DNA from: Patescibacteria group bacterium
GTDB lineage: Bacteria; Patescibacteriota; Patescibacteriia; WFTA01; S139-112
Length of the DNA: 42,518 bases
Direction of reading: 5' to 3'
NCBI GenBank assembly: GCA_015485695.1
Contig: WFTB01000047.1
Coordinates: forward strand, 1 to 42,518
A program made the translations under genes and the position numbers. The notes below the pieces were generated by a model. The model was not told where the DNA came from and did no database searches. It saw only the letters and a program-made list of their open reading frames with translations. Positions 17,023-24,418 of the stretch are shown piece by piece; the first letter of the stretch is position 1; every line of letters starts with the position of its first letter.

Positions 17023-18336
17023 ATGGAATTTTATAAGAAATTATTGAAAGAGTTTGTCGCGTTCAAGAGTATTTCTGCCGATGGAGCGTTCAGAGATGAT
17101 TGTTATGATACGGCTCGGTGGCTTTCTGATTTGTGTCGTGAACGAGGATTTGACGTCGAATTGGTCGAAGGGTATGGCAATCCGATTGTGTTGGCGACGT
17201 TTGTTGTCAATCCCGTATTCGACACCTGTTTGATATACGGACATTATGATGTTCAGCCGGCGAGCTTGAGCGACGGATGGGATTCCGACCCGTTCGTTCT
17301 GAACGAACGTGACGGAAGATTATACGCGCGCGGGGTTATGGACAATAAGGGGCAATTTCTCATTCATCTTGTAACCCTGTTTGACTTGATTGAGAAAAAC
17401 CGATTGGGATTTAACGTGGTTATCATGATGGAAGGCAATGAAGAGACCGGTTCTACGGGTTTGGGTGATTTTGTTTCGGATTACGCCGATGTGTTGAAAT
17501 CCGATGTTGCCATGTTTTCAGATGGCGAAACGGGAGAGTGCCCGACAATAGATGCTGGGTTTCGAGGGGGTTTTAACGCCACTTTGACTTTGCGAACGTC
17601 TCACACCGATTTGCATTCCGGGCTTTATGGAAGCGCGGTTCCGAGCGCGACTTTTGAACTTTGCAAATTGGTGTCAAACTTTATCGATAGCGAAAATAGG
17701 GTAACGATTGCCGGGTTTTATGAAGATGTCGATTTGATGGAAGATGCCGTGAGCGAGACGGTTAGAGAAATTCCGTTTGATTACGAAGAATTTAAACGAA
17801 TTTCCGGTACCAAGAAAATAATAACCGAGCCTGGGCATAATTTTTATTCTCAAGTCGGTTTGCGTCCCGCCGTTCAGGTGACTGGTATTTCATCAGGATA
17901 TACCGGAGAAGGATATCGGAACAGTATTCCGGCGAAAGCCGAGGCCAAGATAAACGTACGTTTGGTCAAAAATCAAAATCCCGACAAGATTATCAAGTTG
18001 TTCGAAGAACACATAAGGAACGAACTTCCCGATTATGTTGATTACGCTTTCGATGCCCATGACCCTTATGAAGGAGTTGTTCTTGATTTTGACTCGTCTT
18101 ACGCCAAGCGCGCCGTGAAAATTCTCGAACATATCTCCGGGCACAAACCCATCTTCAAATACTGTGGAGGAGGTTTGCCCGTTGTTACATATTTTTATGA
18201 AATACTCGGCATTCCGACGCTTTCAATCGGTCTCGCCAACGAGGATAGCGGTATGCACGCGACGAATGAAAACTTTAGGATTGATTATATCGAACGAGGG
18301 TTAAAATTCAGCGAAAAATTTCTCAGCAAGCATTAG
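17023..18336 (+). CDS. M20-family metallopeptidase (dipeptidase-like)
   Basis: 437 residues from ATG 17023. An in-frame TTG lies upstream, but the family N-terminus (EFYKKLLKEFVAFKSIS) begins at this ATG. Co-catalytic zinc site: GHYDVQPA (H74), GVMDNKG (D107, the bridging Asp), EGNEETGS (catalytic E140 and ligand E141). The dimerisation/lid domain is in the middle (HTDLHSGLYG). M20 enzymes of this subgroup cleave dipeptides or N-acyl amino acids in the cytoplasm. It runs straight into the M24 peptidase gene, suggesting a small peptide-salvage operon, sensible for an organism that imports peptides from a host or community. Confidence 0.93.
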   Translation: MEFYKKLLKEFVAFKSISADGAFRDDCYDTARWLSDLCRERGFDVELVEGYGNPIVLATFVVNPVFDTCLIYGHYDVQPASLSDGWDSDPFVLNERDGRLYARGVMDNKGQFLIHLVTLFDLIEKNRLGFNVVIMMEGNEETGSTGLGDFVSDYADVLKSDVAMFSDGETGECPTIDAGFRGGFNATLTLRTSHTDLHSGLYGSAVPSATFELCKLVSNFIDSENRVTIAGFYEDVDLMEDAVSETVREIPFDYEEFKRISGTKKIITEPGHNFYSQVGLRPAVQVTGISSGYTGEGYRNSIPAKAEAKINVRLVKNQNPDKIIKLFEEHIRNELPDYVDYAFDAHDPYEGVVLDFDSSYAKRAVKILEHISGHKPIFKYCGGGLPVVTYFYEILGIPTLSIGLANEDSGMHATNENFRIDYIERGLKFSEKFLSKH

Positions 18337-18337
18337 A

Positions 18338-19468
18338 ATGCGGGGTTTTATGATAAAAGCACACTTTGCCAGCACTAAGGATTCGGACATGAGATATGCG
18401 ATTAAGACGCGCGTGTCTGATCCCGTATTTTATTTGCAGGTGCACGATAAGTTGTATGTTTTTCTAGATAGCAGAGAAATTGACGTGTTCAGAGAGGAAA
18501 ACCGAAATCCGTTCTTGCGCGCGGTGCCGGTTAATCCGTTTGTGCAGGAGGTCAAAAAAAGCTCAGACAATGCACGCTTTAATCATAAGCTCGTTTTTTG
18601 TTTGTTAAGCCGATATGATGTTATAAGCGAGCCGATTACAGTACCTCGAACATTTCCGCTAGATTTGGCGGATTATTTGCGTGAAAAAGGTGTTAATTTG
18701 AGAGTTGAGAATACGTTGTTTCCGGAACGTGCCCAAAAAACTTCGGAAGAGGTGAAGTATATTCAAAGCGCGTTGGAGCGCACGCAAAAAGCGTTTCAAA
18801 TTATTGAAAACATTCTGGCCGAATCGAATATAATAGGGGATAGTATTTTGTTTGAAGGAAAGCCCTTAACGGTAGAACGCGTTAAGCTGATTGTAGACGG
18901 AGTGTTGCTTGAGCATAGTTTATTTAGTGTCGAAGGAATGATAATGTCCTCCGGTAAGCATACCGCAATACCGCACCACGAAGGTTGTGGTGCAATCAGG
19001 CCACATGTACCGTTAATAGTCGACTTGTTCCCTCAAGATCGTTTGACAGGATACTTTGCCGATATGACTCGAACGTATGTAAAAGGGAAGCCGACGGATG
19101 CGTTCAAAAAAATGTATAATACTGTCATTGAAGCTCAGGAAAAAGCATTATCTGCCGTAGTTCCGGGCGCGGTCGTGAAAGAAATCCATAAACAAGTATC
19201 CGATACGTTTATTGAACACGGGTATCACGTTGGAGACTCGGGATTTATACATGGTACCGGACATGGTTTGGGACTTGACTTACATGAAGAACCATCACTC
19301 AGCCATGCTGGCGATGGAATTCTCGAAATCGGGAACGTTATTACCGTTGAGCCTGGGTTGTACTATGCTGAGCACGGAGGCGTGAGAGTGGAAGATGTTA
19401 TTGAAGTCACTGAAACTGGTTATAAAAATCTTACGTCTTATCCCAAGGATAATTATATTATCCCGTAG
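18338..19468 (+). CDS. M24-family Xaa-Pro aminopeptidase
   Basis: 376 residues if started at ATG 18338; ATG 18350 with CGGGG just upstream is an alternative start. An N-terminal creatinase-like domain (about 1-140) precedes the pita-bread catalytic domain. Metal ligands are visible in order: Asp in PLIVDLFPQ, Asp in FADMTRTY, His in HGTGHGLGLDLHEEP, Glu in TVEPGLYY and Glu in VRVEDVIEV. It removes N-terminal residues ahead of proline. It begins 1 nt after the M20 peptidase stop, so the two are co-transcribed and probably act in one peptide-degradation route. Confidence 0.92.
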   Translation: MRGFMIKAHFASTKDSDMRYAIKTRVSDPVFYLQVHDKLYVFLDSREIDVFREENRNPFLRAVPVNPFVQEVKKSSDNARFNHKLVFCLLSRYDVISEPITVPRTFPLDLADYLREKGVNLRVENTLFPERAQKTSEEVKYIQSALERTQKAFQIIENILAESNIIGDSILFEGKPLTVERVKLIVDGVLLEHSLFSVEGMIMSSGKHTAIPHHEGCGAIRPHVPLIVDLFPQDRLTGYFADMTRTYVKGKPTDAFKKMYNTVIEAQEKALSAVVPGAVVKEIHKQVSDTFIEHGYHVGDSGFIHGTGHGLGLDLHEEPSLSHAGDGILEIGNVITVEPGLYYAEHGGVRVEDVIEVTETGYKNLTSYPKDNYIIP

Positions 19469-19530
19469 TCATATATTTGTTTTATCTAATTTTAGATGAA
19501 ATATCTCTTATTTATTTCTAATGTGAATTG

Positions 19531-19539
19531 TGGTATAAT
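19531..19539 (+). promoter_or_regulatory. Extended -10 promoter of the structured ncRNA
   Basis: TGG-TATAAT (19531-19539) is a perfect extended -10. Seven bases on, at 19546, begins a GAAGTCC that pairs with the 3' end of the RNA, so start site and fold agree. No good -35 is seen. Confidence 0.7.
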
Positions 19540-19545
19540 TACCGT

Positions 19546-19806
19546 GAAGTCCGAATGACTTAACCAGGTTCTTCAAATCAGTTCTTTGAATGAACCTTAT
19601 ATGATAGTTATGCTCCTTCGCAGAGGTGATTATCATGCGGTTCTAGGGTTTTTTGTGATTTCGTCGTTGTATCTCGAGTGCGGATATCGTCTGAGTTCGA
19701 AGGTATGTGGCGGGATTGACCCATGTAATTCAAGGAACTCGGTTAAGTTTCATATAGGGCTTCAATTAAGCAACCTCGCCTCGAACAGGGGCGGGATTGT
19801 TTTTTG
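19546..19806 (+). ncRNA. Unassigned structured non-coding RNA with a long closing rod and three-way junction
   Basis: Between M24 peptidase and cca. The closing stem is built from GAAGTCC (19546-19552) with GGGCTTC (19757-19763), ACTTAACC (19558-19565) with GGTTAAGT (19741-19748), and TTCTTTGAAT (19582-19591) with ATTCAAGGAA (19728-19737). One arm then opens directly with GAACC (19592-19596)/GGTTC (19639-19643) and TGATA (19602-19606)/TATCA (19631-19635). A second, weaker arm fills 19644-19727. It is about 218 nt before its terminator and lacks the marks of tmRNA, SRP RNA, RNase P RNA or rRNA. The rod shape and size are reminiscent of 6S RNA, but I cannot align it to 6S. ORFs inside are not credible. 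Confidence 0.7.
19771..19806 (+). terminator. Intrinsic terminator of the ncRNA
   Basis: Left arm 19771-19782 pairs with 19788-19799 (11 of 12 positions, GC-rich, some G-U) around a GAACA loop, followed by six T. It gives the ncRNA a defined 3' end. Confidence 0.85.
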
Positions 19807-19832
19807 TCAAAAAATTAAGTACTCTGTAAGAA

Positions 19833-19990
19833 ACTCCCCAAAAACCCCTCACCTCCCGAAAAATAATCTTTTCCCCGAAAATACTCTTTAGCTTTCATAG
19901 ACGATATTCCTATATCGCTTCCTAAAGCTCCATACTTTTGCGGAAAAAACTCTATTTTTTAACTTTCAAAAATTTTTAGACAGTCTCTTA
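19833..19990 (+). repeat. Structured intergenic repeat, copy C (upstream of cca)
   Basis: Nearly identical to copy A over 140 bases; its end resembles copy B. It lies just after the ncRNA terminator and 43-200 nt ahead of the cca start, in the same orientation as that gene. Confidence 0.9.
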
Positions 19991-20032
19991 CAGGTAACAG
20001 CGCGCGGTTTATGGCCGTTTGAGCAAAGCAAT

Positions 20033-21550
20033 ATGAAATACTCAATTCCAAAAGAAGTTATACATATTATACTGACGCTTCAAAAAGACGGTTTTGAAGG
20101 GTTTATCGTCGGTGGGGCGGTGCGCGATATGTTGATGAACCGCGCTCCCAAAGATTGGGACGTCGCGACAAATGCGAAACCGGTCGATATACAATCGCTG
20201 TTTCCGGACAGTATATACGAAAATCGGTTTGGAACCGTTGCCGTAAAAACTCGCGGATTTTCGGGTAGTTTTGAATCTGATAACGGCAAAAAAACGAATA
20301 ACCCAGTCGACATTGTCGAAGTTACGACATATCGCGTGGAAAAAGAATATTCCGACTCGCGACGACCTGATAGCGTTGAATTTGTTTCGACATTGGACGA
20401 GGACTTGGCACGTCGCGATTTTACCGTCAATGCGATGGCTATGGAAATTAAGTCCGTGCGCGCAAATACCATGGACGAAGAAGGGATAACATACAATGTT
20501 CTTGACCCGTTTGGAGGACAGGATGACCTTGCGAACCGGCTTATCAGAGCGGTTGGAGAGCCCACCGAACGATTCGGAGAAGACGCGCTCAGGCTTATAA
20601 GAGCCATACGCTTCGGAGCTCAATTGGGATTCGGTATAGAACAGGCGACCTATGAGGCTATCGTGGCTCAAAGCAAGCTCCTTGAGAATATTTCCAATGA
20701 ACGCATTCGTGATGAATTCATAAAAATCATCGAATCACCGTATGCAGGAGACGGAGTTAGAGTGCTGGAAAAAACCGGATTATTGAGAGAGTTTTTGCCG
20801 GAGCTTACCGAGGGTGTTGGAGTCGGTCAAAATCATCATCACATTTACACGGTGTTTGAGCACAATGTAAAATCTCTCGAGTATGCGGTTAAGAAGAATT
20901 ATTCGTTGACGGTTCGTCTCGCCTCGCTGTTTCACGATATAGGAAAACCCCGCTCAAAGAGGGGAAAAGGCGATGGAGCGACATTCTATAATCACGAAAT
21001 GATAGGCGCTCGCATGACGGAGCAAATTATGAAACGAATGAAGTTTCCGAACGCTATATCGGAAAAAGTTTCTCGCTTGGTGCGCTGGCATCAATTTTAT
21101 TATCAAGCGGAAGAAGTCACCGCAAGCTCTGTGCGTCGTTTGGTAAAAAACGTCGGGAAAGAAAATGTCGATGATTTATTGAAAGTTCGCGAAGCTGATC
21201 GCATAGGATCCGGAGTGCCGAAGGCGGTGCCGTATAAGTTGCGTCATTTGAAATACATGATAGAAAAGGTGTCAACGGACCCGATATCTCCGAAGATGCT
21301 CGCTGTCAACGGCGACGATTTGATGAAAGAGCTTGGAATAAAGCCCGGCAAAAAACTCGGGCTTATAATATCATCTCTTCTATCGGAGGTTTTGGACAAT
21401 CCGGATAAAAATAAAAAAGATATTTTAATATCAACTGCAATGAAGTTGAACGGCTTAACCGAGGACAATCTTAGAAAAAATCTTGACAGAATTCATGAAG
21501 CGCAGAGAAAACAAGAAGAGGCTATCAAAAAAAAGCATTATGTGAAATAA
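20033..21550 (+). CDS. cca: CCA tRNA nucleotidyltransferase with HD domain
   Basis: 505 residues, class II nucleotidyltransferase. It adds or repairs the 3' CCA of tRNAs. Head: FIVGGAVRD (25-32) with the two catalytic Asp in DWDV (D41, D43), then the DLARRDFTVNAMA motif (124-136). RNA/nucleotide-binding neck: ERFGEDALRLIRAIRFGAQL. An HD hydrolase-like domain (LASLFHDIGKPRS, H301-D302) follows, as in the CCA/poly(A) polymerases that also carry phosphatase activity. Poly(A) polymerase cannot be ruled out from sequence alone. CCA addition is needed here, since the tRNA-Pro 17 nt downstream has no encoded CCA. Repeat copy C lies in the 5' region. Confidence 0.94.
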   Translation: MKYSIPKEVIHIILTLQKDGFEGFIVGGAVRDMLMNRAPKDWDVATNAKPVDIQSLFPDSIYENRFGTVAVKTRGFSGSFESDNGKKTNNPVDIVEVTTYRVEKEYSDSRRPDSVEFVSTLDEDLARRDFTVNAMAMEIKSVRANTMDEEGITYNVLDPFGGQDDLANRLIRAVGEPTERFGEDALRLIRAIRFGAQLGFGIEQATYEAIVAQSKLLENISNERIRDEFIKIIESPYAGDGVRVLEKTGLLREFLPELTEGVGVGQNHHHIYTVFEHNVKSLEYAVKKNYSLTVRLASLFHDIGKPRSKRGKGDGATFYNHEMIGARMTEQIMKRMKFPNAISEKVSRLVRWHQFYYQAEEVTASSVRRLVKNVGKENVDDLLKVREADRIGSGVPKAVPYKLRHLKYMIEKVSTDPISPKMLAVNGDDLMKELGIKPGKKLGLIISSLLSEVLDNPDKNKKDILISTAMKLNGLTEDNLRKNLDRIHEAQRKQEEAIKKKHYVK

Positions 21551-21551
21551 T

Positions 21552-21557
21552 TATAAT
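21552..21557 (+). promoter_or_regulatory. -10 box of tRNA-Pro
   Basis: Perfect TATAAT ending 10 nt before the mature tRNA 5' end, immediately after the cca stop. No good -35 is seen; co-transcription with cca is also possible. Confidence 0.5.
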
Positions 21558-21567
21558 TAAGCATTAT

Positions 21568-21638
21568 CGGGCTGTAGTATAATGGTAGTACGCGTGCCTG
21601 GGGGGCATGTAGCCGGAGTTCAATTCTCCGCAGCCCGA
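21568..21638 (+). tRNA. tRNA-Pro, anticodon GGG
   Basis: 71 nt, without an encoded CCA. Acceptor CGGGCTG pairs with CAGCCCG (7 bp). D stem GTAT/GTAC with loop AATGGTA, anticodon stem CGTGC/GCATG with loop CTGGGGG (anticodon GGG), variable TAGC, T stem CGGAG/CTCCG with loop TTCAATT, discriminator A. The base after the discriminator begins CAAG, so CCA must be added by the enzyme encoded just upstream. Confidence 0.96.
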
Positions 21639-21739
21639 CAAGTTGTCGTAAACTATACTTTAGTTTGCTTTATTTGCATATATAATCGAAATTGCGCGTT
21701 TTTCAAATGTGGTAATTTCGATAATTCACGAATCAGAAT

Positions 21740-22828
21740 ATGGGCTTTGAAACAAGACGCAATTATTCAACGCGAGAGACCGGAGGCGATAATCCGGAAA
21801 CGGGCGATTTTAACGCAGACAATAAGGATATTGTCGAAAAAACAAGCTTGCTGGAGAGATTTAGGAGAACGTCTTTACCAGTGAAGGCTTTGATTTTTAA
21901 TATTGCTGTCAATATAGGTTCTATAGGATATCATGCGAATGAGAAATTTAACGAATATAATGCGATAGAAAAAAAATTGGATGAAATTAGAAGTAGGTTG
22001 ACAAATTTGGAAAATTCTGAAAAAACTTTGAAAGATAAGTTGAATAAAATCAATAATTTATTTGGAAAAGGTGTTGTTTTTGATTTTGATGAAGAAAAAT
22101 CATTTTTAGAGAGGCTTGAAGATGATGCCACGTCAGAGCAAGAGGGATTCAGGTTTATGGGTGAAATTAGAGATATTGAAAATTTGGAAGAAACTGTTGA
22201 AGGAAAGTTCAGACTTGTGGTTAGTGATTTTGACATTGACAATGGAAAAACAAGGATTAGCGCAGAGGAGTTCGGCAATACTTTAAAAAACATGTTACCC
22301 GAACAATGGAAAAAAGGTCGTGTTGTTGTTGAGCAGATGGATAGAGGATTTGATTATAAGATGCCTGACATATACGATGTTTCTAAAGATAAACCGGGTA
22401 AAAAATCTGTTGTAATGGCAACATTTTCAATTCGCGAGAGTGCTGATGGGTCGGAATATGTTCACATAAGGTTTTTTGGTCCATCTTATTATATCGAAGA
22501 GGAAAAAACTGTTTTTGATTTTGCCATGCATGAGTTTACACATGCGAACGATTGGAGAAAAAAAAGTTCGGATTATGATTTAGAGCACAGGGTCGATTGG
22601 TTGTTGGATGTGCACAACAGGGTTATAAGCGAGGATAGACATAGGGTACATCAAGTAGAGATTGTAAGCACGGAAAACGAGAAAGATGGGTTGTATGCAA
22701 AATGTTTGGAATATTGGGCATCTATAGTATCCGTTTATTTCAAAGATCCATCTTCTTTGGGAGTTGAAGATTATGAGCTGGTTCGTAAATATGTTTTTAA
22801 TGACAATAAGGAATTAATGACTCATTGA
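21740..22828 (+). CDS. Predicted membrane-linked HExxH metallopeptidase-like protein, family unknown
   Basis: 362 residues; I do not recognise a named family. The N-terminus is polar (about 1-45), then there is a weakly hydrophobic segment (48-64, ALIFNIAVNIGSIGY) and a coiled coil (about 68-108, EKKLDEIRSRLTNLENSEK). A globular C-terminal domain contains MHEFTH (H264, E265, H268), the gluzincin-type HExxH motif. A later CLEYWASIVSVYF has a Glu (E324) that could be the third zinc ligand, giving HExxH-(55)-E. The DNA looks more A/T-rich and less codon-selective than the neighbours. It stands between tRNA-Pro and an orphan gene, a classic spot for acquired DNA. Substrate unknown; the active-site call is an inference from the motif. 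Confidence 0.7.
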   Translation: MGFETRRNYSTRETGGDNPETGDFNADNKDIVEKTSLLERFRRTSLPVKALIFNIAVNIGSIGYHANEKFNEYNAIEKKLDEIRSRLTNLENSEKTLKDKLNKINNLFGKGVVFDFDEEKSFLERLEDDATSEQEGFRFMGEIRDIENLEETVEGKFRLVVSDFDIDNGKTRISAEEFGNTLKNMLPEQWKKGRVVVEQMDRGFDYKMPDIYDVSKDKPGKKSVVMATFSIRESADGSEYVHIRFFGPSYYIEEEKTVFDFAMHEFTHANDWRKKSSDYDLEHRVDWLLDVHNRVISEDRHRVHQVEIVSTENEKDGLYAKCLEYWASIVSVYFKDPSSLGVEDYELVRKYVFNDNKELMTH

Positions 22829-22839
22829 AATTACAATTC

Positions 22840-22853
22840 ATACATGCATGTAT
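22840..22853 (+). repeat. Perfect 14-bp palindrome ATACATGCATGTAT
   Basis: Lies between the HExxH gene and the orphan gene. No T-tract follows, so it is more likely a protein-binding site or a chance palindrome than a terminator. Confidence 0.45.
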
Positions 22854-22889
22854 TATTAAATAATTCAAATTCCATTTTATTTTTAATAT

Positions 22890-23333
22890 ATGATTTTTGA
22901 CGTGTTCAAAAATAAAAAGCCGGTTGGCACATTGAATCTTTTTAAAGACCGTGGGGCTTGGGAATTTGTTGTTGAAACGTCGGATAAAAGTCTAAAAGAT
23001 TCTATTGGCGATGTACGCAAAAACGGAGTAGAGACGTTTGGGTGCAATCATGATAACAGAGGTGTAAGGGCTTTGGTTAAAAAGCGGGTGACGACCGATA
23101 ATCCGTATTTTAATTTGGCTTTTCGAGAGTGGCTGTCGAACAAAGGATATGAAACTCGAGAACGAGATTCAAAAACCGACACAGAGATACTCGGTCTGTT
23201 GAAAAGAATCCCCGAAGAAAAGGAGATTGTCGAGCAAGTTAAGTCGGAGCTTCCTAACATGACACATTTGGAAAAAACTTTAATTTTGCGACAGTTGAGA
23301 AAAGTTCCCGAGTCGAACAATCGGCATGATTGA
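22890..23333 (+). CDS. Orphan protein of unknown function
   Basis: 147 residues, soluble, strongly charged, with no family recognised. The N-terminal half looks like a small alpha/beta domain (IFDVFKNKKPVGTLNLFKDRGAWEFVVETSD) with a GVETFGCNHDNRGVRALVKK stretch; the C-terminal half is helical. The start ATG lies about 60 nt after the metallopeptidase gene on the same strand, so the two may form one unit. It is followed by a strong bidirectional terminator. It could be a partner of the metallopeptidase, but only position suggests that. Confidence 0.6.
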   Translation: MIFDVFKNKKPVGTLNLFKDRGAWEFVVETSDKSLKDSIGDVRKNGVETFGCNHDNRGVRALVKKRVTTDNPYFNLAFREWLSNKGYETRERDSKTDTEILGLLKRIPEEKEIVEQVKSELPNMTHLEKTLILRQLRKVPESNNRHD

Positions 23334-23409
23334 TAACCTTGAAATCTCGCAAGAGTGCAGACTGATTTTGTTTTGATTGATTTGAAGGACGCGAGTGGGT
23401 TTGCGCAAT

Positions 23410-23439
23410 AAAAGACACCAATCGGTATTGGTGTCTTTT
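23410..23439. terminator. Bidirectional intrinsic terminator
   Basis: A perfect 13-bp stem AAAAGACACCAAT / ATTGGTGTCTTTT with a 4-nt loop lies between two convergent genes. A-rich and T-rich flanks make it work in both directions. Confidence 0.93.
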
Positions 23440-23451
23440 GCTGTTATCGGG

Positions 23452-23730
23452 TCATTTGTCATCGGCGAGTTTCCATGATGGGGAATAAAGCTTGTTTCGT
23501 ATGCGCCATTGATTTACATATTGACCTATACCGTCACGGTCGCGTTTCATGAGTCTTGCTGGAGTTTTCTGCGACCACTCCACAAGACTTTCGAAGTGTA
23601 TTTTATAACGACCTTGAACGACAACATATTTTATTTCTTGTTTTTTGATTGCTTCTCGAATGCTTTTTGTTGATACTCCGAACAACTTGGCAGCTTCGGA
23701 AACCGATACTCGAATAACTTTCTTTGACAT
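23452..23730 (-). CDS. Small helix-turn-helix DNA-binding protein (excisionase/MerR-like)
   Basis: 92 residues. The N-terminal HTH_17-like domain has VSVSEAAKLFGVSTKSIREA (about 8-27), followed by a short wing (IKYVVVQGRYKIHFESLVEW). This is the usual layout of excisionase-type and other small transcriptional regulators. The C-terminal 35 residues are basic. Two direct repeats over its own promoter suggest that it represses itself. It is divergent from the sigma factor gene, 151 bp away, so it could also influence that promoter. Whether it is a cellular regulator or a mobile-element remnant cannot be decided; no integrase is nearby. Confidence 0.8.
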   Translation of the reverse strand: MSKKVIRVSVSEAAKLFGVSTKSIREAIKKQEIKYVVVQGRYKIHFESLVEWSQKTPARLMKRDRDGIGQYVNQWRIRNKLYSPSWKLADDK

Positions 23731-23732
23731 AA

Positions 23733-23773
23733 AAAGTGTAGAATAGTTTACACCTAAAGTGTAGAATAGTTTA
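23733..23773 (-). promoter_or_regulatory. Tandem operator-like repeats upstream of the HTH gene
   Basis: The 18-mer AAAGTGTAGAATAGTTTA occurs twice (23733-23750 and 23756-23773), 23 bp start to start, roughly two helical turns. The first copy reads on as GTGTA...TACAC, a partial dyad. One copy covers the -10 box of the minus-strand promoter, the other the predicted transcription start. Confidence 0.8.
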
Positions 23774-23786
23774 GAACTTTTGTCAA
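23758..23786 (-). promoter_or_regulatory. Promoter of the HTH gene
   Basis: Minus strand TTGACA (23781-23786), 17 nt, TACACT (23758-23763). The -10 box lies inside the upstream repeat, so occupancy of that repeat would block initiation. Confidence 0.65.
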
Positions 23787-23805
23787 TAAAGTCGAGTAAA
23801 GAGCA

Positions 23806-23834
23806 TTGACTTTTTGGCGATTTTTAGCGATAAT
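23806..23834 (+). promoter_or_regulatory. Promoter of the sigma factor gene
   Basis: TTGACT (23806-23811), 17 nt, GATAAT (23829-23834). A second TATAAT at 23842-23847 could serve as an alternative -10. Both are housekeeping-like boxes. Confidence 0.6.
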
Positions 23835-23881
23835 GAGCCGGTATAATTTGTAACAAATCTATATTTTTTGCGTTGTATTTA

Positions 23882-24418
23882 ATGAAAGTCTCAAACGACA
23901 AACATATTCTGGAACGGCTGAAGAGGGGAGATAAAGAGGCTTATACGGACCTTTATAATTCGCATGCCAACTCTATATACAGGTTTGTGTACTTTCGCGT
24001 TGGTTCCAAAGAGATAGCGGAAGATATAATGCAAGAAACCTTTTTGAAATTCATAGACTTGGTTGACTTGGTTCGCGTGACAAATATGCGAGCGTACCTG
24101 TATCGCATAGCCCGCAACCTGATTTCGGATTCGTATCGCTCCAAATCAAAACAAGAGGTGGTTGCCATCGAAGCGGCGTACGATGTGGAGAGCGTTCGGG
24201 GTCCCGAATCAATCGAAGCTAACGTCGACCTCCAGATGATAAGCAAAGCTCTGAAGGATGTCAGACCGGAATGGAGAGAGATTATAATCTTGCGTCATGT
24301 CGAATCGCTAAGTTACAAAGAGATAGCTCAAATCATGGGCAAGACTAGCGCGTATGTGCGCGTGAACCTGCATCGGGCGACAAAAGCCATCAATCAATAT
24401 TTTGACTCGCATGAATAA
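23882..24418 (+). CDS. ECF-type RNA polymerase sigma-70 factor
   Basis: 178 residues from ATG 23882 (a TTG 9 nt upstream is possible). Region 2 has the DLYNSHANSIYRFVYFRVG and AEDIMQETFLKF core; region 4 has LKDVRPEWREIIILRHVESL and the HTH YKEIAQIMGKTSAYVRVNLHRA. Regions 1 and 3 are absent, as in ECF factors. Its stop overlaps the start of the following membrane gene by 8 nt, the usual sigma/anti-sigma coupling. An S-layer-like gene follows, so envelope genes are plausible targets; the promoter motif it reads is unknown. Confidence 0.93.
   Translation: MKVSNDKHILERLKRGDKEAYTDLYNSHANSIYRFVYFRVGSKEIAEDIMQETFLKFIDLVDLVRVTNMRAYLYRIARNLISDSYRSKSKQEVVAIEAAYDVESVRGPESIEANVDLQMISKALKDVRPEWREIIILRHVESLSYKEIAQIMGKTSAYVRVNLHRATKAINQYFDSHE

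Noticed and set aside
19477-19500. ATCTAA-TT-TTAGAT as terminator after the M24 peptidase gene
   Set aside because: Short A/T stem with no T-run after it; too weak to call.
19546-19806. tmRNA or SRP RNA identity for the ncRNA
   Set aside because: No tRNA-like ends or tag ORF for tmRNA, and no SRP helix 8 motif. Left unassigned; 6S-like shape is noted only as a possibility.
19586-19891. Plus-strand open frame of 101 codons
   Set aside because: It runs through the ncRNA, its terminator and the start of repeat copy C, and has no protein-like composition.
21582-21884. Plus-strand open frame of 100 codons after cca
   Set aside because: It begins inside tRNA-Pro and overlaps the start of the HExxH gene in another frame.
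21621-23450. tRNA-Pro as integration site of a mobile island
   Set aside because: No integrase gene and no second copy of the tRNA 3' end downstream. Acquisition is still possible, but an att-flanked island is not supported.
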